DNA from: Phoronis australis | Lineage: Eukaryota > Phoronida > Phoronidae | DNA length: 37,311 nucleotides | Assembly: GCA_002633005.1 (NCBI GenBank) | Contig: NMRA01000338.1 | Coordinates: forward strand, 10,369 to 47,679 | Direction of reading: 5' to 3' | Shown here: positions 1-11,658 of the stretch, in pieces | Numbering within the stretch: the first letter of the stretch is position 1 | Layout of the letters: each line of letters begins with the position of its first letter | Translations under genes and position numbers: made by a program | Notes under the pieces: generated by a model | What the model was told of the DNA's origin: nothing | What the model saw: the letters and a program-made list of their open reading frames with translations, nothing else | Database searches by the model: none

Positions 1-465
1 ATATCTAGTCTTTTTCTTGCCATTTCCCAACAAAAGCTTGACAGTGATGCATTCTTTGTCTCTTAGTAGATTTTGCACACAAACCTTCATTTTAACTGAA
101 GCCATTTTGTACTTATGGATGATTTTCATATCTTTGTGAAGGGGAAATTTCCCCCTCCCTAGAAAAGTTTTGAAGGAGCTACTGATATAATAACATGTTG
201 AGACGAACCATGTTTGAAGTTGAGTGGTGTGATTGCGGTTTAGGTGGTAATAAGATGTAATAAGGTAGTTCTTTAAAGTAGCTGACCTATTTGAGTTACA
301 TAATTGTTGTATTTCAGGTACATACTTACATCCATACTCTAGATGCCTGCAAGCAAGACTTTTTCACTGTTTGCTGTTTAACGCTAGGTATGCTAAGGCA
401 GGTGAAACCTAGGGATCCACAAATAACGGAAGCTCCGACAATGCCAACTGTTACCATTCAGCCGC

Positions 466-1448
466 CCTTCTGACTCATTTTGTAACACCGTCATCTCCAT
501 TCTGCGCTACGACTTCAGTGAAAGTCAGAAGGGAAAAGGCATCTGTGACAGGAAAATCGCACCCTTGAAGTCCCATGCCAAGTACTTCGTCAAAATGCAG
601 TCGACCTGAAACATGCGCTAGAGTCTAGAGGAGGTGTCAAAGGCTGTTATGTGTCGGCCTGTAGTTTGAATGCCCCAAAGATCCTTCCCAAGCACAGTAT
701 CCCAGGGATAAGTTTGCTGACAAACTTTGAGTATTCCGCCGATGGCATTCGAGCATGGAAGGCCTATAGAGTAGGGGAGGGAAAACTTGTCGTCAACAAA
801 TCATGTAAACTGTTACCTCTGAAGTCTTGACCTTGCAACACTAGAGTGTTTTAAAACTCCAAGGGTTGAGTCGGGGCTGGTATCCCGTGAACATCATACG
901 AAGTTCACATGCACACACTATGGGTGCTCGAAATATTTTCCTACAGATGCTGAGCTAAATGAACACTTGGATGTTGGTGCTCATTCATCATCTCTCCAGA
1001 ACGAGACCCAGTTCGACCACATTTCAAGACAATCTGATATGTTATCTACTACCACAGCTGTGTCATCACCTCAGTTGTCTGCCGTTTACGTTGTTGATCA
1101 AGTTGCCGCGGGATTGGGCCCTGAAAAGTATTAGAAAAGCGGTCCGCTTCTCTGAGAAGGTAAAGACTTAACCCTGTGATATATTTCCTGGAGGTGAACA
1201 GTCAGGCAGAAAACAACAGCCAGCTGAGGTTGTAAAGATGATGCGAGAAGCCAAGAATAAGCAAGGAAAAGTTTTCTCCTTTGTAGAGTGGCTGTCGGAG
1301 CAGCAGATTGCTGGATTTTTCCCGTATGGTTGCCGCGTCTCGAATCCAAAATATTCAGAATATTGAAGATACTGATGCTGATGCTGCCCACGAGTTTGCC
1401 TCAAAGAATGACTTGGAGCTTGAAGTCATGAATGAGTTATCATCATAA
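466..1448 (+). pseudogene. Decayed C2H2 zinc-finger protein gene, repetitive family
   Basis: Conceptual translation with frame changes gives a continuous relic: RYDFSESQKGKGICDRKIA, then ALESRGGVKGCYV, NFEYSADGIRAWKAYRVGEG, a C2H2 finger (CTHYGCSKYFPTDAELNEHLD, pattern C-x4-C-x12-H-x5-H), then WALKSIRKAVRFSEKVKT, a stop at 1168, and QQPAEVVKMMREAKNKQGKV to a final stop at 1446-1448. Several in-frame stops and frameshifts make it non-functional. It resembles a multicopy zinc-finger protein family that I recall from invertebrate genomes, probably carried by mobile elements; I cannot name the element type. Family-level identity is from memory and moderately sure; the decay is seen directly. Confidence 0.6.
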
Positions 1449-3098
1449 ACTATAGGAAATTATAAACATGTTTTAGTTGTTGTCTATTCTTATGATGTTG
1501 TGGTCATCATTACCGTAGCTAGGGGACTGTTCTATGTTCAGTTTGAGACTCGTAAAGCATACTTTTTACATGATTGATTCTATTGAAACTACTGAGATTT
1601 TTATAGGAGTGATTATCTAGTTTTGACAAACGTCTATCTTAGACATGTGTGCTGAGCACAATAAAAGGACTTTATGTTTCAGTAGCTCTTGTTTTCTTCA
1701 AACAAAATGCATTTTTTTGAAGTGTTGTGTAGAAATGCATCATACACTAAACCTAGCATACCTTCAAGAAACTGCTTGAAAAGAATTTACCTATTGTGAA
1801 ACTTTTAGCTGGTAAGTCGCAACAACACCCAATTGCTTAAATACTCGTTTGGAAAGCCGGTATCTTGGATATCTCTGAAAGTATTATGTTTTCTATCGTA
1901 AATATCCGTACCTGTTATTTTTCTGAAATTGCAAACTGCATTGGCGCACTGCCACCATGCTCGGCCGCTTTTGTGTAGTACAAGAAGCATTGCGTGACAC
2001 TTTGTATGTCCAATAACACGACACTTCTGCTCGTATCCACCGTCCTCTTTTCACTTGTGATCTCGAAGATCTTGATTAGTTTTAGTATGAACTTTGCTAA
2101 TAGTTTGAGAGGACTTTTTCAAGCGCATATACAGGGATTTGTTCAGGTCTGAAAATGGACCAGCATTCACTGCAGGCAGTGCGTGGGATTTTTGGTCAAT
2201 TACGGTGTTTGAAAACTGACCAAGCAATGGGTAATGGGCACCCTTAATAAGAATAAAACCTGCTTCTCTGAAGTATGAGATGGTGATGGGGTTGTATTAT
2301 TAACTCATAAGTACATTAAACTTGACTTATTTGGTTTCTGTAATCCTATAACAAATTTTTATTTTCGCACCAGCAAAACGGAAAATCCGCGAAGAAAAAA
2401 TGTCTCATACAGCTTCCTATGATCTCCTTCGTCACTGATGTAGCAAAACGAATGATATTTGTTCTATTTGGCATCTTGATCGACAGATAATTGCACAATT
2501 GAGTAGCGCCACCTAGAGTCTTTTAATCAAACTGACAGTCACAGATTGGCAGAAAAGTGTGTAAGTGGGTTATGTAAAAAACTGACTGCACAAAAACTAT
2601 GAAAGAGACAAGACTTTTTATTCTTGCATTGGGCTGAACAAAGACAGCTGTAACAGATGGAAGTTAACTCATGTTCCAAAAGAATCCGATATAGATTTGG
2701 GAGAGTGATAAAAATGCGTAAAAATGGCCTTAATATTAAGTAGTGAAAATGATATTTTGTAGGCTAAAATGGGAGGACATAAAAAATCAATCAATCCACC
2801 CGAACTAGTTTTTCTTGTATGTTATTTTTTCTTCTTTCTGCTGTGTAGTTATTTTTCAATAGCGTGGAGCGATGATGTGCTGTTGCTGACAAAAAGTCAC
2901 CTACTTCCGAGTACTATTATTTGCTATTTTTCAGCAAAAGTACAATGAAAGTGGTCGTAAAAAGGGTTAAAAAAACTCGGAAACTCTTAAAAATTCAGGC
3001 TCAGGTTTCTTTTGACAAGGCCAGCTGATGTGCTAAGTTTCAAAAAATTGGTGATTTTGCATATATAGCCCACCATCTGGTTTTTATATTGAATTGCT
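1449..3098. other. Intergenic, no gene seen
   Basis: AT-rich sequence with only short open frames lacking recognisable motifs. No RNA gene or clear repeat was recognised. Confidence 0.5.
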
Positions 3099-3280
3099 CT
3101 TAAGTATTCTATTTTAATGTTCGATTACGTCAGCGGTGTAGCGGTCAAATGGGGGCCCGAAACTCTTGAGGCCCGGGCTCGAAACCGGCCTCGGTTTCCC
3201 GCCAAAATGTTATCTCGCTAGTGAGATAATTAAACGGGCTATTACACGGTTGCGTTTGCCACTCGACGCTAATATCGTGG
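3099..3280 (+). repeat. tRNA-derived SINE, copy 1
   Basis: This stretch matches 25540-25738 in reverse complement over most of its length, with scattered mismatches. The head has A-box-like GTGTAGCGGTCAAATGG and B-box-like GGGCTCGAAACC at tRNA-like spacing, so an RNA polymerase III promoter is inferred. Both copies share the upstream block GTATTCTATTTT and the downstream block CGCCAAAATG.TATCT. It is not a functional tRNA: no cloverleaf closes. Confidence 0.65.
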
Positions 3281-5860
3281 AATAATTTGCGGAATTTAGC
3301 ATACGGCAGATTAAAAATATCCTCGAGTCTTCTCTGATTTTGTTCGAAAAATCCTGAAATCTATGGCATCGTACAGATAATTCGACTTTAAGGTACATAC
3401 CCAGCTTTACATGAACATATCGCATCAGTGGCCGTGTCATGAATGTGAACCCCGTGTGGGATTCCTTTGGTTTTAGCGGGCACCGAAATACTTTTCCTCG
3501 AACCATTACAGCGTCCTGTCGTTCAGTAACTTTTCCAGACGTGAGGGGTGCTGAACGTGCGATGATATCTGGCTTAACTTAACTTTCATTTTTATCAGCC
3601 CACCCCAGTCAGGCTAGATACGATCTGAACGGAGTTTAGAGCAATTATCAAACAAAAGAGCGCAGGCCCTCCAACCATCAACGCCAGAATGGAGTTAATT
3701 GGCTACGGGGTTAAACTTCCCAACTTGTTATTGGGCTATACAATCGAATAAGTTGGGAGCAATGGGATGTCGCCGTCATGACTTATATTTTCATCGTCAC
3801 CTTTACAAATTCACAAATCATGAACGTACGATACTATGCTGAAAAGCATTGGCTGTTGTCTTTGTCGAAGCGTTTTCGGGTAGTGCAAAAAACGCTCATC
3901 GATTCTACCAAGAACGTCGTTTAGCCGCAGTGTATTTGTCTCCGACATCTTGTTTGTTTGTCGGGTGTCACGTGACTTTTCCCAACGGGGTGGAGGTTGC
4001 GATAGGTCAATTAAGATACTGGATAAAACACGTGGCCTGGGGTACTAATTATTTCTAAATAATTTCCTAAACAATACATTTTTAACCTCACACAGTTAGA
4101 TAGTTTTGCGTTACACTGGATACCAGATTGACAGACTTGCGAAATAGCTGTCATTGACACACTGGAAAAATGTTAAAACTACGCTTGGTTTACCACAGCC
4201 TGATTAACCCATGCATTTGAAAAGACATGCAGACTTTCCCTAAAAAATGTGCCAGTAGTTATAAGAAGATTTTCGGATCAAATCTGACTGAAAAAGCATA
4301 TCATATCCTGCCTTTACTCTACGATTACTAGACATCCCCAGTATTTTGAACTAATATCTCATACGAGATACAAAATATTGAGTAAACAATGGGGACCGAC
4401 CACAATCTCCCATAACTGCCACGTTAGAACAACAATCGCCTACTCCTAAAATGCTTTTACAGAAGTTAATATGTACATTTTTTGCAATTGTTCATGCTCA
4501 TAGGTCCCTATGCCTATGTTTTATGGACAAAAAAGCAAAGTGGCAGTTCCAGTCTCTATGGTGCCAGACAGAGTAAAATCACATTTCGGGTACCGTTCAA
4601 TTATTTTCAGTATTGACGTAATCAGCGATTTACATGCTATTTTGCCGTCAGGCTGACAACTTTTCGGAAGGAAACGTCATTCACTCAAAATAACAATAAA
4701 AACCAAATATCCCTTTCTTTGACATTACATCCGCAAGCAAACTGAAGTCAAGTATGCATGCAGTTTTGCAAAAAGAATGTTTAAAATAGGATAATAAATT
4801 TTCAAGTGTTGTGTAAGATATCAAGGCCATTAATATCCCGTCTCAGAACGAACAAGCAATTACTTCGGCTAAGAAATAATTTGTTCGACGTTTTTAGTCT
4901 TTGCGAATTATCGAGACATCTTTGATAGGCCTACGATATGCTTTGGTAGGAACTTTATTTCAATTCACACAGGATACTCGTTAGTCCCGTTCCCGCATGA
5001 AGTAGGTAATTCTCGTATATTTGTAAGTTCCTTGATATTTTTGTGATATACTACATGATGGAAAACGGCAAACTTTAAAAATGGTCATTGTTTATCAAGG
5101 ACTGACTTTCAGGGTTCAATTTTGGAGCGCTCTACGCGCCCAGGACGGATTTAAAGATTTAAAATGGCGCACTGAAATGTTGTCTTTGGTGCATTCATTT
5201 TTCTTAGCAAGAAGGTGTAACTAATTTACTAATTTTTTTACCAATTGTAGGTGTGATGGGGCAATTTTCTCACGGCGTGTGATTTTGTGAAATGACCCAA
5301 GACTCGTTAATGGTTGTTCTTATTCTCGCTAATTATTTCGCTAAATGGGACTTTCCTACCCCGATTTTAAACACTTCATGTTTGTCCGAGTCTTATGAGC
5401 TGAATTTCCTAGACAAAAGAGGATTTCCAATTTTCGCGATTTTTTTTTTGAATTTACAACGAGCATTATGGCATTTGTAAGACGGGTTAACGTTTCTAAA
5501 AGCTGCGCCTAATATATGCTCAGTGTAGGAACGATATTTCACGCAGGACATCATCGGGATCATTACCGTTGGACAGAACACTAGGTGTGCGTCAATTATT
5601 TTCAACTTATTACGCATTTGTTTTAAACGTAAATCACAACGATAAATGATATTGCCTTACTGGAAATATACCTAACCCATCCTAGAGTAAACTAACTTCA
5701 GTATTTACAGGTGTTGGAAAAGTTAGCGATCGTTAATCGGCTGCTGCTAAAATTGTGATGGGTTCTGTTGAGTCGGCTTCTTGCGATTACGTCACCTGAC
5801 ATTTACAAGTTTCTTTTTCCCCGATTCTTTAATCAAGTGTTCTTTGGTGCCGCAAACCTA
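3281..5860. other. Intergenic, no gene seen
   Basis: Open frames at 3210-3506, 3849-4058, 5292-5480 and 5393-5617 have no recognisable domain and no splice partners that I could find. Treated as non-coding. Confidence 0.5.
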
Positions 5861-6340
5861 CGTTGGGTACATGTCACAACAAATTATCGGAACTTGTTTT
5901 ATTTCGTTGTAAGTTTTTAGTATTTGTATACCAGCAAACCGAATTTTAGAACAAACCTTGGTGCTGCGAAGTTGTCATCATCTCCCGAAAGACGTCTCAA
6001 GTTTTTAGGAAATGGCGCGTGCGCCGTGTAACGAGCGTGTTTTTTTCTAAATGGACGACACATTTCTTTTTTATAAAAGGCAGTGAATTATGCAACAAAA
6101 TGACGTTTATTTCATTGTTTTTCACTTAAACGGCTGCAAAAAAGGTGAATGTCGGTTGACTACCAGGTTTTGCATGCACCCCCGCCGGTCCGTTAGTTTT
6201 ACGTGTTGATCTAGCCTTAGTTTTACGATGAGGTGACGAGCATATATCAACTATACTCGGGTAGTCAACGGGCCTAGTGAAATTTCGGGGTCACAGAAGC
6301 TCAACACACAGTGGTACGATAGTCCTCATGCAGCTATAGT
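5861..6340 (+). repeat. Copy of the fold-back repeat family, one arm
   Basis: Shares TACATGTCACAACAAATTAT, ATACCAGCAAAC and GGAAATGGCGCGTGCG with the 669-bp fold-back element at 32732-33400, with many substitutions, and also the internal block TTTTGCATGCAC and a ggGGTC/CTCAACACACAG tail. It appears to be a single arm rather than a full palindrome. No intact ORF. A multi-copy non-autonomous element is inferred. Confidence 0.6.
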
Positions 6341-7625
6341 CGGTAAGTAACCAACCCTTCAAGTTTACAGAGCTGAGAATTGGCTGGCAGCTGGCTCACT
6401 GGCTGGCTAGCGTCCACATTGCCCACGGCACAATCACACCAGTGTTAATTGTTGATACGGAATGGTTGCACCAGCAAATTTTCATCTGGCGATGATGATG
6501 ATTGGGTATCACTTTGTGTTGCCTCGGCTCAAACAGCTACAGTATCCCTGGCGACCGGACATTTCACACTAAAATATATTTTTCCGACAATATGAAAAGC
6601 ACCACTTGGCTGCACGCCAACACAGGACAATGGTTTTGCCCCCGCCAAATACGTCACCAGAACCAGAGTTCCAAGCGGGTAATGTTTTTAGCTTTGTTTG
6701 AGAATATAAGTTTACTTTTTGATGTTGAATTCTTTGTGGAATCAATCAACAACTCATAAAAAATATTCAAAAGTAATTCAGAATAAAATACAGTTACCTT
6801 TTAAGTTTGGAAATGTTAGAACTTAAGGAGGAAATTTAAAAATCATTTGTCCGCTTACAAAAATATAACATTGAAGAATTAAAACTAACTTCACATCCTT
6901 CTGGTGTTCCTGTTCATTTTTTGCAAAGAAGTTGAAAATCGGGTTAGTTGAATGTATTTTCATAGACTGCAATGTACTTGGCTAAGATGGTCTAGAGGTT
7001 TTGTGCGGCATACATTCGACATGAAATGAGTGTGTAACCTGCCGTTGAATTGTAAGATAGATTTTGAGAAGGCCAGTTGATTATTTCTGGAGTATTAAAA
7101 TAATCTTTATTTGTGTTAAAGGTTTTGCCAGCATTCAATTTGTTTGTACCCTGATTTATAAATCGGCTAAGTCGATGATCCAAATCCCGACGAAATGTGC
7201 GCATTCTGCTGAGAAAGTAACCGCTTGATTAGTGCTAGCGAATGTGAGTAATTTGGTTAATTCGCACACTAGACTATGGCTGAAGTACCTCGTAAGGACA
7301 GAAGTTCGTGAATCACTATCTTTTGAAAGAACTTAGCGGACAATTTTTGTCATAAAAGTACCAGGAAATGTTCATTAAAAAGGAGTAAAGAACAATGGAT
7401 ATGTGAGATAGAATTAAGTCAGTGGTGGTTGTGCTAGTACGCTTACCAGAAGTTCTTAAAAAACATCCATCATCAAAATATCTTGAACATAGATATAAAA
7501 TATTATTTTCATTAACGTTTATACAAGACACAAGATTTTCTCCCACAGCCGATTATGGGGTCTCCGTACGCTATGGAAGCTAACGCCTTTGCATTTCGCC
7601 TGTCTGGCCGAACACCCATCTCCCG
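6341..7625. other. Intergenic, no gene seen
   Basis: Short open frames only (for example 6502-6759). A run of GGCTGG repeats lies near 6380-6410. Nothing recognised. Confidence 0.45.
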
Positions 7626-7629
7626 TTCA

Positions 7630-7755
7630 GTAACGCTAGGACCTCGCTAAAAAGCAAGACTTCGCGAGATTACGTGAGATATTGCCGTGCACTTTAAATG
7701 AGAGCACGTGACTTTGACTAGGTTTTAGCTAGGTCCTAACGTAGGTCCTAGCGTC
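7630..7755. repeat. Short inverted-repeat element (MITE-like)
   Basis: Ends carry CGCTAGGACCT on the left and AGGTCCTAGCG on the right, perfect inverted repeats about 126 bp apart, with a second AGGTCCTA just inside the right end. The inside is non-coding. A small non-autonomous DNA element is a fair reading, but no target-site duplication was identified. Confidence 0.4.
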
Positions 7756-7943
7756 TACTAAACGCACGCCTGGCCACACAGCAACCGACCATGATTAGCA
7801 GACAACGTACTTGCCGGAAATAACACCAGATAATTTGGCGAGGTGACGCTAGTGAATAATGACGTAACGGCTTGTGCGAAACAGCACATATTTCGTCCAT
7901 TGAAAGTATACGGAGTTGGCGGTCCATGTACTATAGTCTATGG

Positions 7944-8721
7944 CAGTGGCGAATCTTGGATATCACAAGGGGGGCCCAACATTTTGTCCGGCTGTAAGCA
8001 TTTGTGCAAACTGAACCACGATTGTAGATGCGCATAGCACCGAATGGGGGGAGGTCGGGAGGGGAGTTTGCCCCCTCCTGCCCAGGAAATTTTTCTATTT
8101 TTACCTCTAAAAATCAAGCATTTTCCTTGATTCCTGAAGTATTATTCAAGGCAAATAAAAAAATGGAAAACGTGTCAAACAGGAAAACGGAAAGCACCAA
8201 AGACTCGAACTCACGATCTGGTTGACAGAGCACGCGTGCGTTACCACTACACCACCACGATTTAACTACTACTGTCATTCAAAAAGACCTACTTGTTTAT
8301 GGTCCACAGCGTTTGCGCGCGAAACCTACTTCGTTTTGTAATGATTATTCCACGTTTTACATTTTGTGCCATCAATTCTTAACAAATTTGTCGTATTTAA
8401 AATCGTCTTCAAATATCTAAAAGACCAAATCCGTTTTTCGTGTTGGCAATAATGACGGGCTTGCTTTGGAAATCGTCCTAGGATAAGGTTTGACAAAGAG
8501 AGTATTGCGAGTTTCTGAGTGATTCACTAAGGCTACGATTAAAAGTCACATCTTACCAGCAGCTTCTGTTTTTTCATCGTCACTCAGGTACTATTTTTTT
8601 AAAAATGAAGTAAATTTTCTTCATTACACAGTGGAGCAGACGACGGAAACGGAGTCGTAGTTTGCAGCGACACTGCCGGTCGCCTGGGATATCGCGGGAG
8701 AGCNCCCTAAATCCGCCTATG
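7944..8721. mobile_element. Possible non-autonomous hAT-like element
   Basis: The left end reads CAGTGGCGAATCTTGG and the right end CCTAAATCCGCCTATG, roughly inverted (hAT elements often begin CAGxGGCGGATCC). The direct repeat CTATGG flanks both ends (7938-7943 and 8722-8727), possibly part of a target-site duplication. The inside has no transposase frame. It contains a tRNA-like SINE head (8195-8262) and one N at 8704. The termini are imperfect, so this is tentative. Confidence 0.35.
8195..8262 (-). repeat. tRNA-derived SINE head
   Basis: Read on the minus strand, the sequence has GGTGTAGTGGTAACGC (A box) and GTGAGTTCGAGTC (B box) about 30 bases apart, as in tRNA-derived SINEs. A full cloverleaf was not found. 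Confidence 0.5.
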
Positions 8722-8984
8722 CTATGGTTTCATGCATCATAAACGATAGCGTTTATGATTTTAAATTTATTTGCCTTGGATGACTGAAGTCGAAGTACAG
8801 CAACTGCTTTACTATGAAATGTTTTGTACAGTGTTTTATTTTATTTATACTCATGCGTTTGTGTTACACTCGGTGATCTACAATTTCAAGTGCCATCTGA
8901 AGAAAGACATTTATGTAGACAATACGAAAGTTTGTTGAACAAATTATCTAAGGCCAAGAACAGCTTACTTTTCAATGAAACATA

Positions 8985-9016
8985 TATGTATGTACGTACG
9001 TATGTATGTATGTATC
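8985..9016 (+). repeat. TATG/TACG microsatellite
   Basis: A short simple-sequence run of TATG and TACG tetramers immediately before the GC-rich inverted-repeat element. Confidence 0.85.
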
Positions 9017-9028
9017 TATGTGTGTATA

Positions 9029-9183
9029 CATGGGCGGCGCACCATAGGGGGCTGTGGGCTATAGCCCCCCACCTTTCTCAGTGCTACGCCGCACATGTTC
9101 TATAGGCGGTGCACCACGGGGGGCCGAAGGGGGCTTTAGCCCACCTCCCCCTCCCCACATTTTTCAGTGCTGCGCCGCCCATG
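9029..9183. repeat. GC-rich inverted-repeat element
   Basis: Bounded by CATGGGCGGCGCA on the left and TGCGCCGCCCATG on the right, a perfect 13-base terminal inverted repeat. Inside are two diverged direct copies of a GGCGG(C/T)GCACCA...TTTCTCAGTGCT(A/G)CGCC unit, each with a GGGGG...CCCCC dyad around TAGCCC. Base composition is sharply GC-rich against AT-rich flanks. Probably a MITE formed by duplication; no coding potential. Confidence 0.55.
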
Positions 9184-9753
9184 GTATATAAAAGCCTGTT
9201 TTTATATACGATATAGAATGAAAGTCACTAAACTGCAACTGTTTAATTAACGCTCAAAGGGAATAAAATTCCCAAACAGAACTTTCATTTCAACTTGCCA
9301 GTCGGGCAAATAAATTGGAACTCTCATTTGTCTGGTTGCCGAAAGTTACCTGCTGTCGAGCCGTAGGGAAACAGTTGAGCTCCGCACAATTGCGGCCGTT
9401 TTTACGTTGACGGATCTGATTTAAACAGATCAAGTATTAGAAAAGATCCACTTGTGCACTGCATGCATTGGAAGGACGCCGGAAACGCAGTTAGAGTGCG
9501 AAGTTTGGGTGTTACGTTCAACAAAAGACATTAACAAGCAAATTGTAAACTGATCTTGCAGAAATCAAGAAAGTGCTTCATTTCAAGGGTTTCTTAGGCG
9601 GGAGGGAAACCCCCTTTCCGACCTTCCTCCACTCGGCACAACGTGCCGAGAGCAGCACAATTATTCCACGCCATTATCGCTATCTTGGCTAATACTTCAA
9701 ACAGTTTTAAAGAAACCGTGTACAGCATGACTTCTCACCATAAACAGAACATG
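9184..9753. other. Intergenic, no gene seen
   Basis: No gene or strong repeat was recognised between the GC-rich element and the LTR element. Confidence 0.45.
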
Positions 9754-9895
9754 CGCCAGAAGGGAATTGTTTATGCAGGACGAACAACTGTGGACAAAAC
9801 ACTAAGGTTTATTCAGAGCTAAATAGAATGAACGATACCAGCACAAAATGGCAGACGGCAGAGAGAGGGCGCTGATTACAGCGAAACGACATCTG
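9754..9895 (-). repeat. 3' LTR
   Basis: 142-bp copy matching 11517-11658 with a handful of differences. On the element strand it runs from near CAGATGTCGTTTCGC to TTCTGGCG and contains CTGAATAAACC, a poly(A) signal. Confidence 0.8.
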
Positions 9896-10375
9896 GCGGG
9901 ACGGTAACCTCCCAAAATCCCCTGACCACAAAACTGTGGAGTACTTCGGTGATCGTAACAGATGTGACTGCGTGAGGCGGACATGGTGTGGGCTTGTGGC
10001 AGACTGTGTCCCAGAGCCGCAGGGGATTATGTCAGTTCCTCGGATCGTGATTTGACGCTTTGCTGGTCGAACAGCGATATCGTTTGAAGTCATGAATGGG
10101 GTCCCAGCCAAAACATCGACGTCCAGATCGTCAACGACGAGCGCCTCGAGGAGCAACTTTTGGTTATTTCGGGAAACCGAGAGTGACGTTTCCCCGACTA
10201 CGGATAACGGTGACTTGCCGTCAGCTTGGAAAGCGCACTGAGTACTTGGTTTGATGTGGGCGTCGATGAACCTTGCAAAGGATGCCTTAATCATATTAGT
10301 CTCAGCACCTGTGTCAACGGTGAGGACAACAGGATGATGAGTGTAAAACACTTTGAAAGTAGGAGACGATGGGAT
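9893..10375 (-). pseudogene. Retropepsin-type aspartic protease remnant
   Basis: An open frame on the minus strand contains VDTGAETNMI, the DTG(A) catalytic motif of retroviral-type aspartic proteases, and further on DVLAGTPFM, the second conserved strand (usually I-L-G). It sits downstream of gag in another frame, separated by a shift near 10,370. The frame runs into the 3' LTR, so the C-terminal boundary and all later pol domains are missing. The catalytic motif itself is intact. Confidence 0.75.
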
Positions 10376-10399
10376 GACACGCGAAAGTTAGAGCAGTCG

Positions 10400-11351
10400 T
10401 CATCATCGTCCACATTGGCGTCATCTACACTATGGTCTTCTGAACAGGTAAGTTGTCGCGCCTTACTCATGAAAAGACGATCTTGTGGTGGATGAAATGG
10501 GCATTTGCTGAGAAAATGCTGTGTCTCCGCACGACGAGCTTGCACACACAGGGGGCACGATGGTCTGCTAGTTGAGGTCCGTTTTGTGTCTGGAAGATAG
10601 AGCGTTTGGAGTCGAATTTGCTAGTACTGTTGCGTAGTATCTTAGCATCTGCAGTGTGTTTTATTTCGTCAAGCAACGAGTCCATAGCTTGAGAGATCTC
10701 TGGATTTAGTGTGGCTAGGGTACAAGACCGGAGTTCAATGCCGTAACGTTGCTTTACTAGGTTAGGGAGATCAGGATGAAGGAGTTTTAACCATGTGAGA
10801 ACAACCATGTTCTCTAGTGTGGGGGTAAGCTCTTCATCTACAGTGACTACTTCGTTGTGATGTCGAATGGTACCGTGGGCCTGTAGTAGACTCTCTTCGA
10901 CAAATGAGATGAGTCTTTGATACAGGTCTTCTGGTCGCTCATCAGCTTCGAGGACGATGTTGCTGAAGTCTAAAAAGTGAGCACCGGTAGACTGTAGGCC
11001 GTAATGCAAACGAATGGCTTGCCATATGTTGGCCAGTGTGGAGTTCTTCACTATTGCATTGCGAGAAATTGCTGGACAGTAGATTGCCACTTAGCCAAGC
11101 AGAAGCTCTAGGTGTTGACCCTTCTGAGCAGCAGTCCTCCTGTGATCTTCAGGGACGCCATCGCCGTTAGCGACCAAACCCCGGTGAGGTGAGGTAGGAC
11201 TTTTCTTCCTCAATGACACGCCGTCAACTATGAAGTAAGCAAAATTCTTGTCAAGGGATCGTATGTACAGTAGGTTCTGACGCCAAGCCTCAAAAGTTGT
11301 TATTGTCTCGTTCTTGGTTAACGACCATTGTTTAGGCGCTCTCTGCGACAT
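10400..11351 (-). pseudogene. Broken gag gene of the LTR element
   Basis: The frame starts at ATG 11351 (MSQRAPKQWSL), with a conserved-looking helix-rich capsid-type region, an in-frame TAA at 11093-11091, and then continuation in the same frame to about 10,555. A frameshift follows, after which a zinc knuckle is readable (CPLC, then H, then C; pattern C-x2-C-x9-H-x4-C) near 10,490-10,555. The premature stop and the shift disable it. In this family gag packages element RNA into particles. No corrected sequence is given. Confidence 0.75.
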
Positions 11352-11516
11352 GCTGCAGGTGCGAATAAAGTGCAAAACAATGTCAGTTGTTACGATAAGT
11401 GTGTGAACGAGTTGTAGTGTGAAATGGCTCGTCCCCTTTGAAATGGGATAGCGTACGTGCGCTGCGGTAATTGACGTGGATCGGGCCTAAAGTTCGTTTA
11501 TATAACGCTGCCACCA

Positions 11517-11658
11517 CGCCAGAAGGGAATTGTTTATGCAGGACGAACAACTGTGGACGAAACACTAAGGTTTATTGAGAGCTAAATAGAATGAACGATA
11601 CCAGCACAAAATGGCAGACGGAAGAGAGGGGGCGCTGACTACAGCGAAACGACATCTG
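11517..11658 (-). repeat. 5' LTR
   Basis: 142-bp partner of the 3' LTR, with AATAAA at 11576-11571 on the element strand. It lies about 0.6 kb downstream of the fusion gene's stop codon and in the same orientation. Confidence 0.8.

Larger units (their letters stand above)
9754..11658 (-). mobile_element. LTR retrotransposon relic (gag and protease only)
   Basis: Two direct repeats of 142 bp (9754-9895 and 11517-11658) bracket a gag-protease region read on the minus strand. The repeats are nearly identical, and each carries AATAAA on the element strand. The sequence just inside the 5' LTR begins TGGTGGCAGCG, a plausible primer-binding site. There is no reverse transcriptase, RNase H or integrase; the region after the protease runs almost at once into the 3' LTR, so the pol gene has been deleted. 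No target-site duplication was found. It resembles Ty3-type gag/protease regions, but without RT that placement is inference. Confidence 0.8.

Noticed and set aside
3849-4058. 69-residue plus-strand open frame
   Set aside because: No homology recognised, no splice context, isolated in intergenic sequence.
8824-9105. 93-residue open frame with an apparent signal peptide
   Set aside because: Its second half runs through a TATG microsatellite and a GC-rich repeat, and the first half has no recognisable family.
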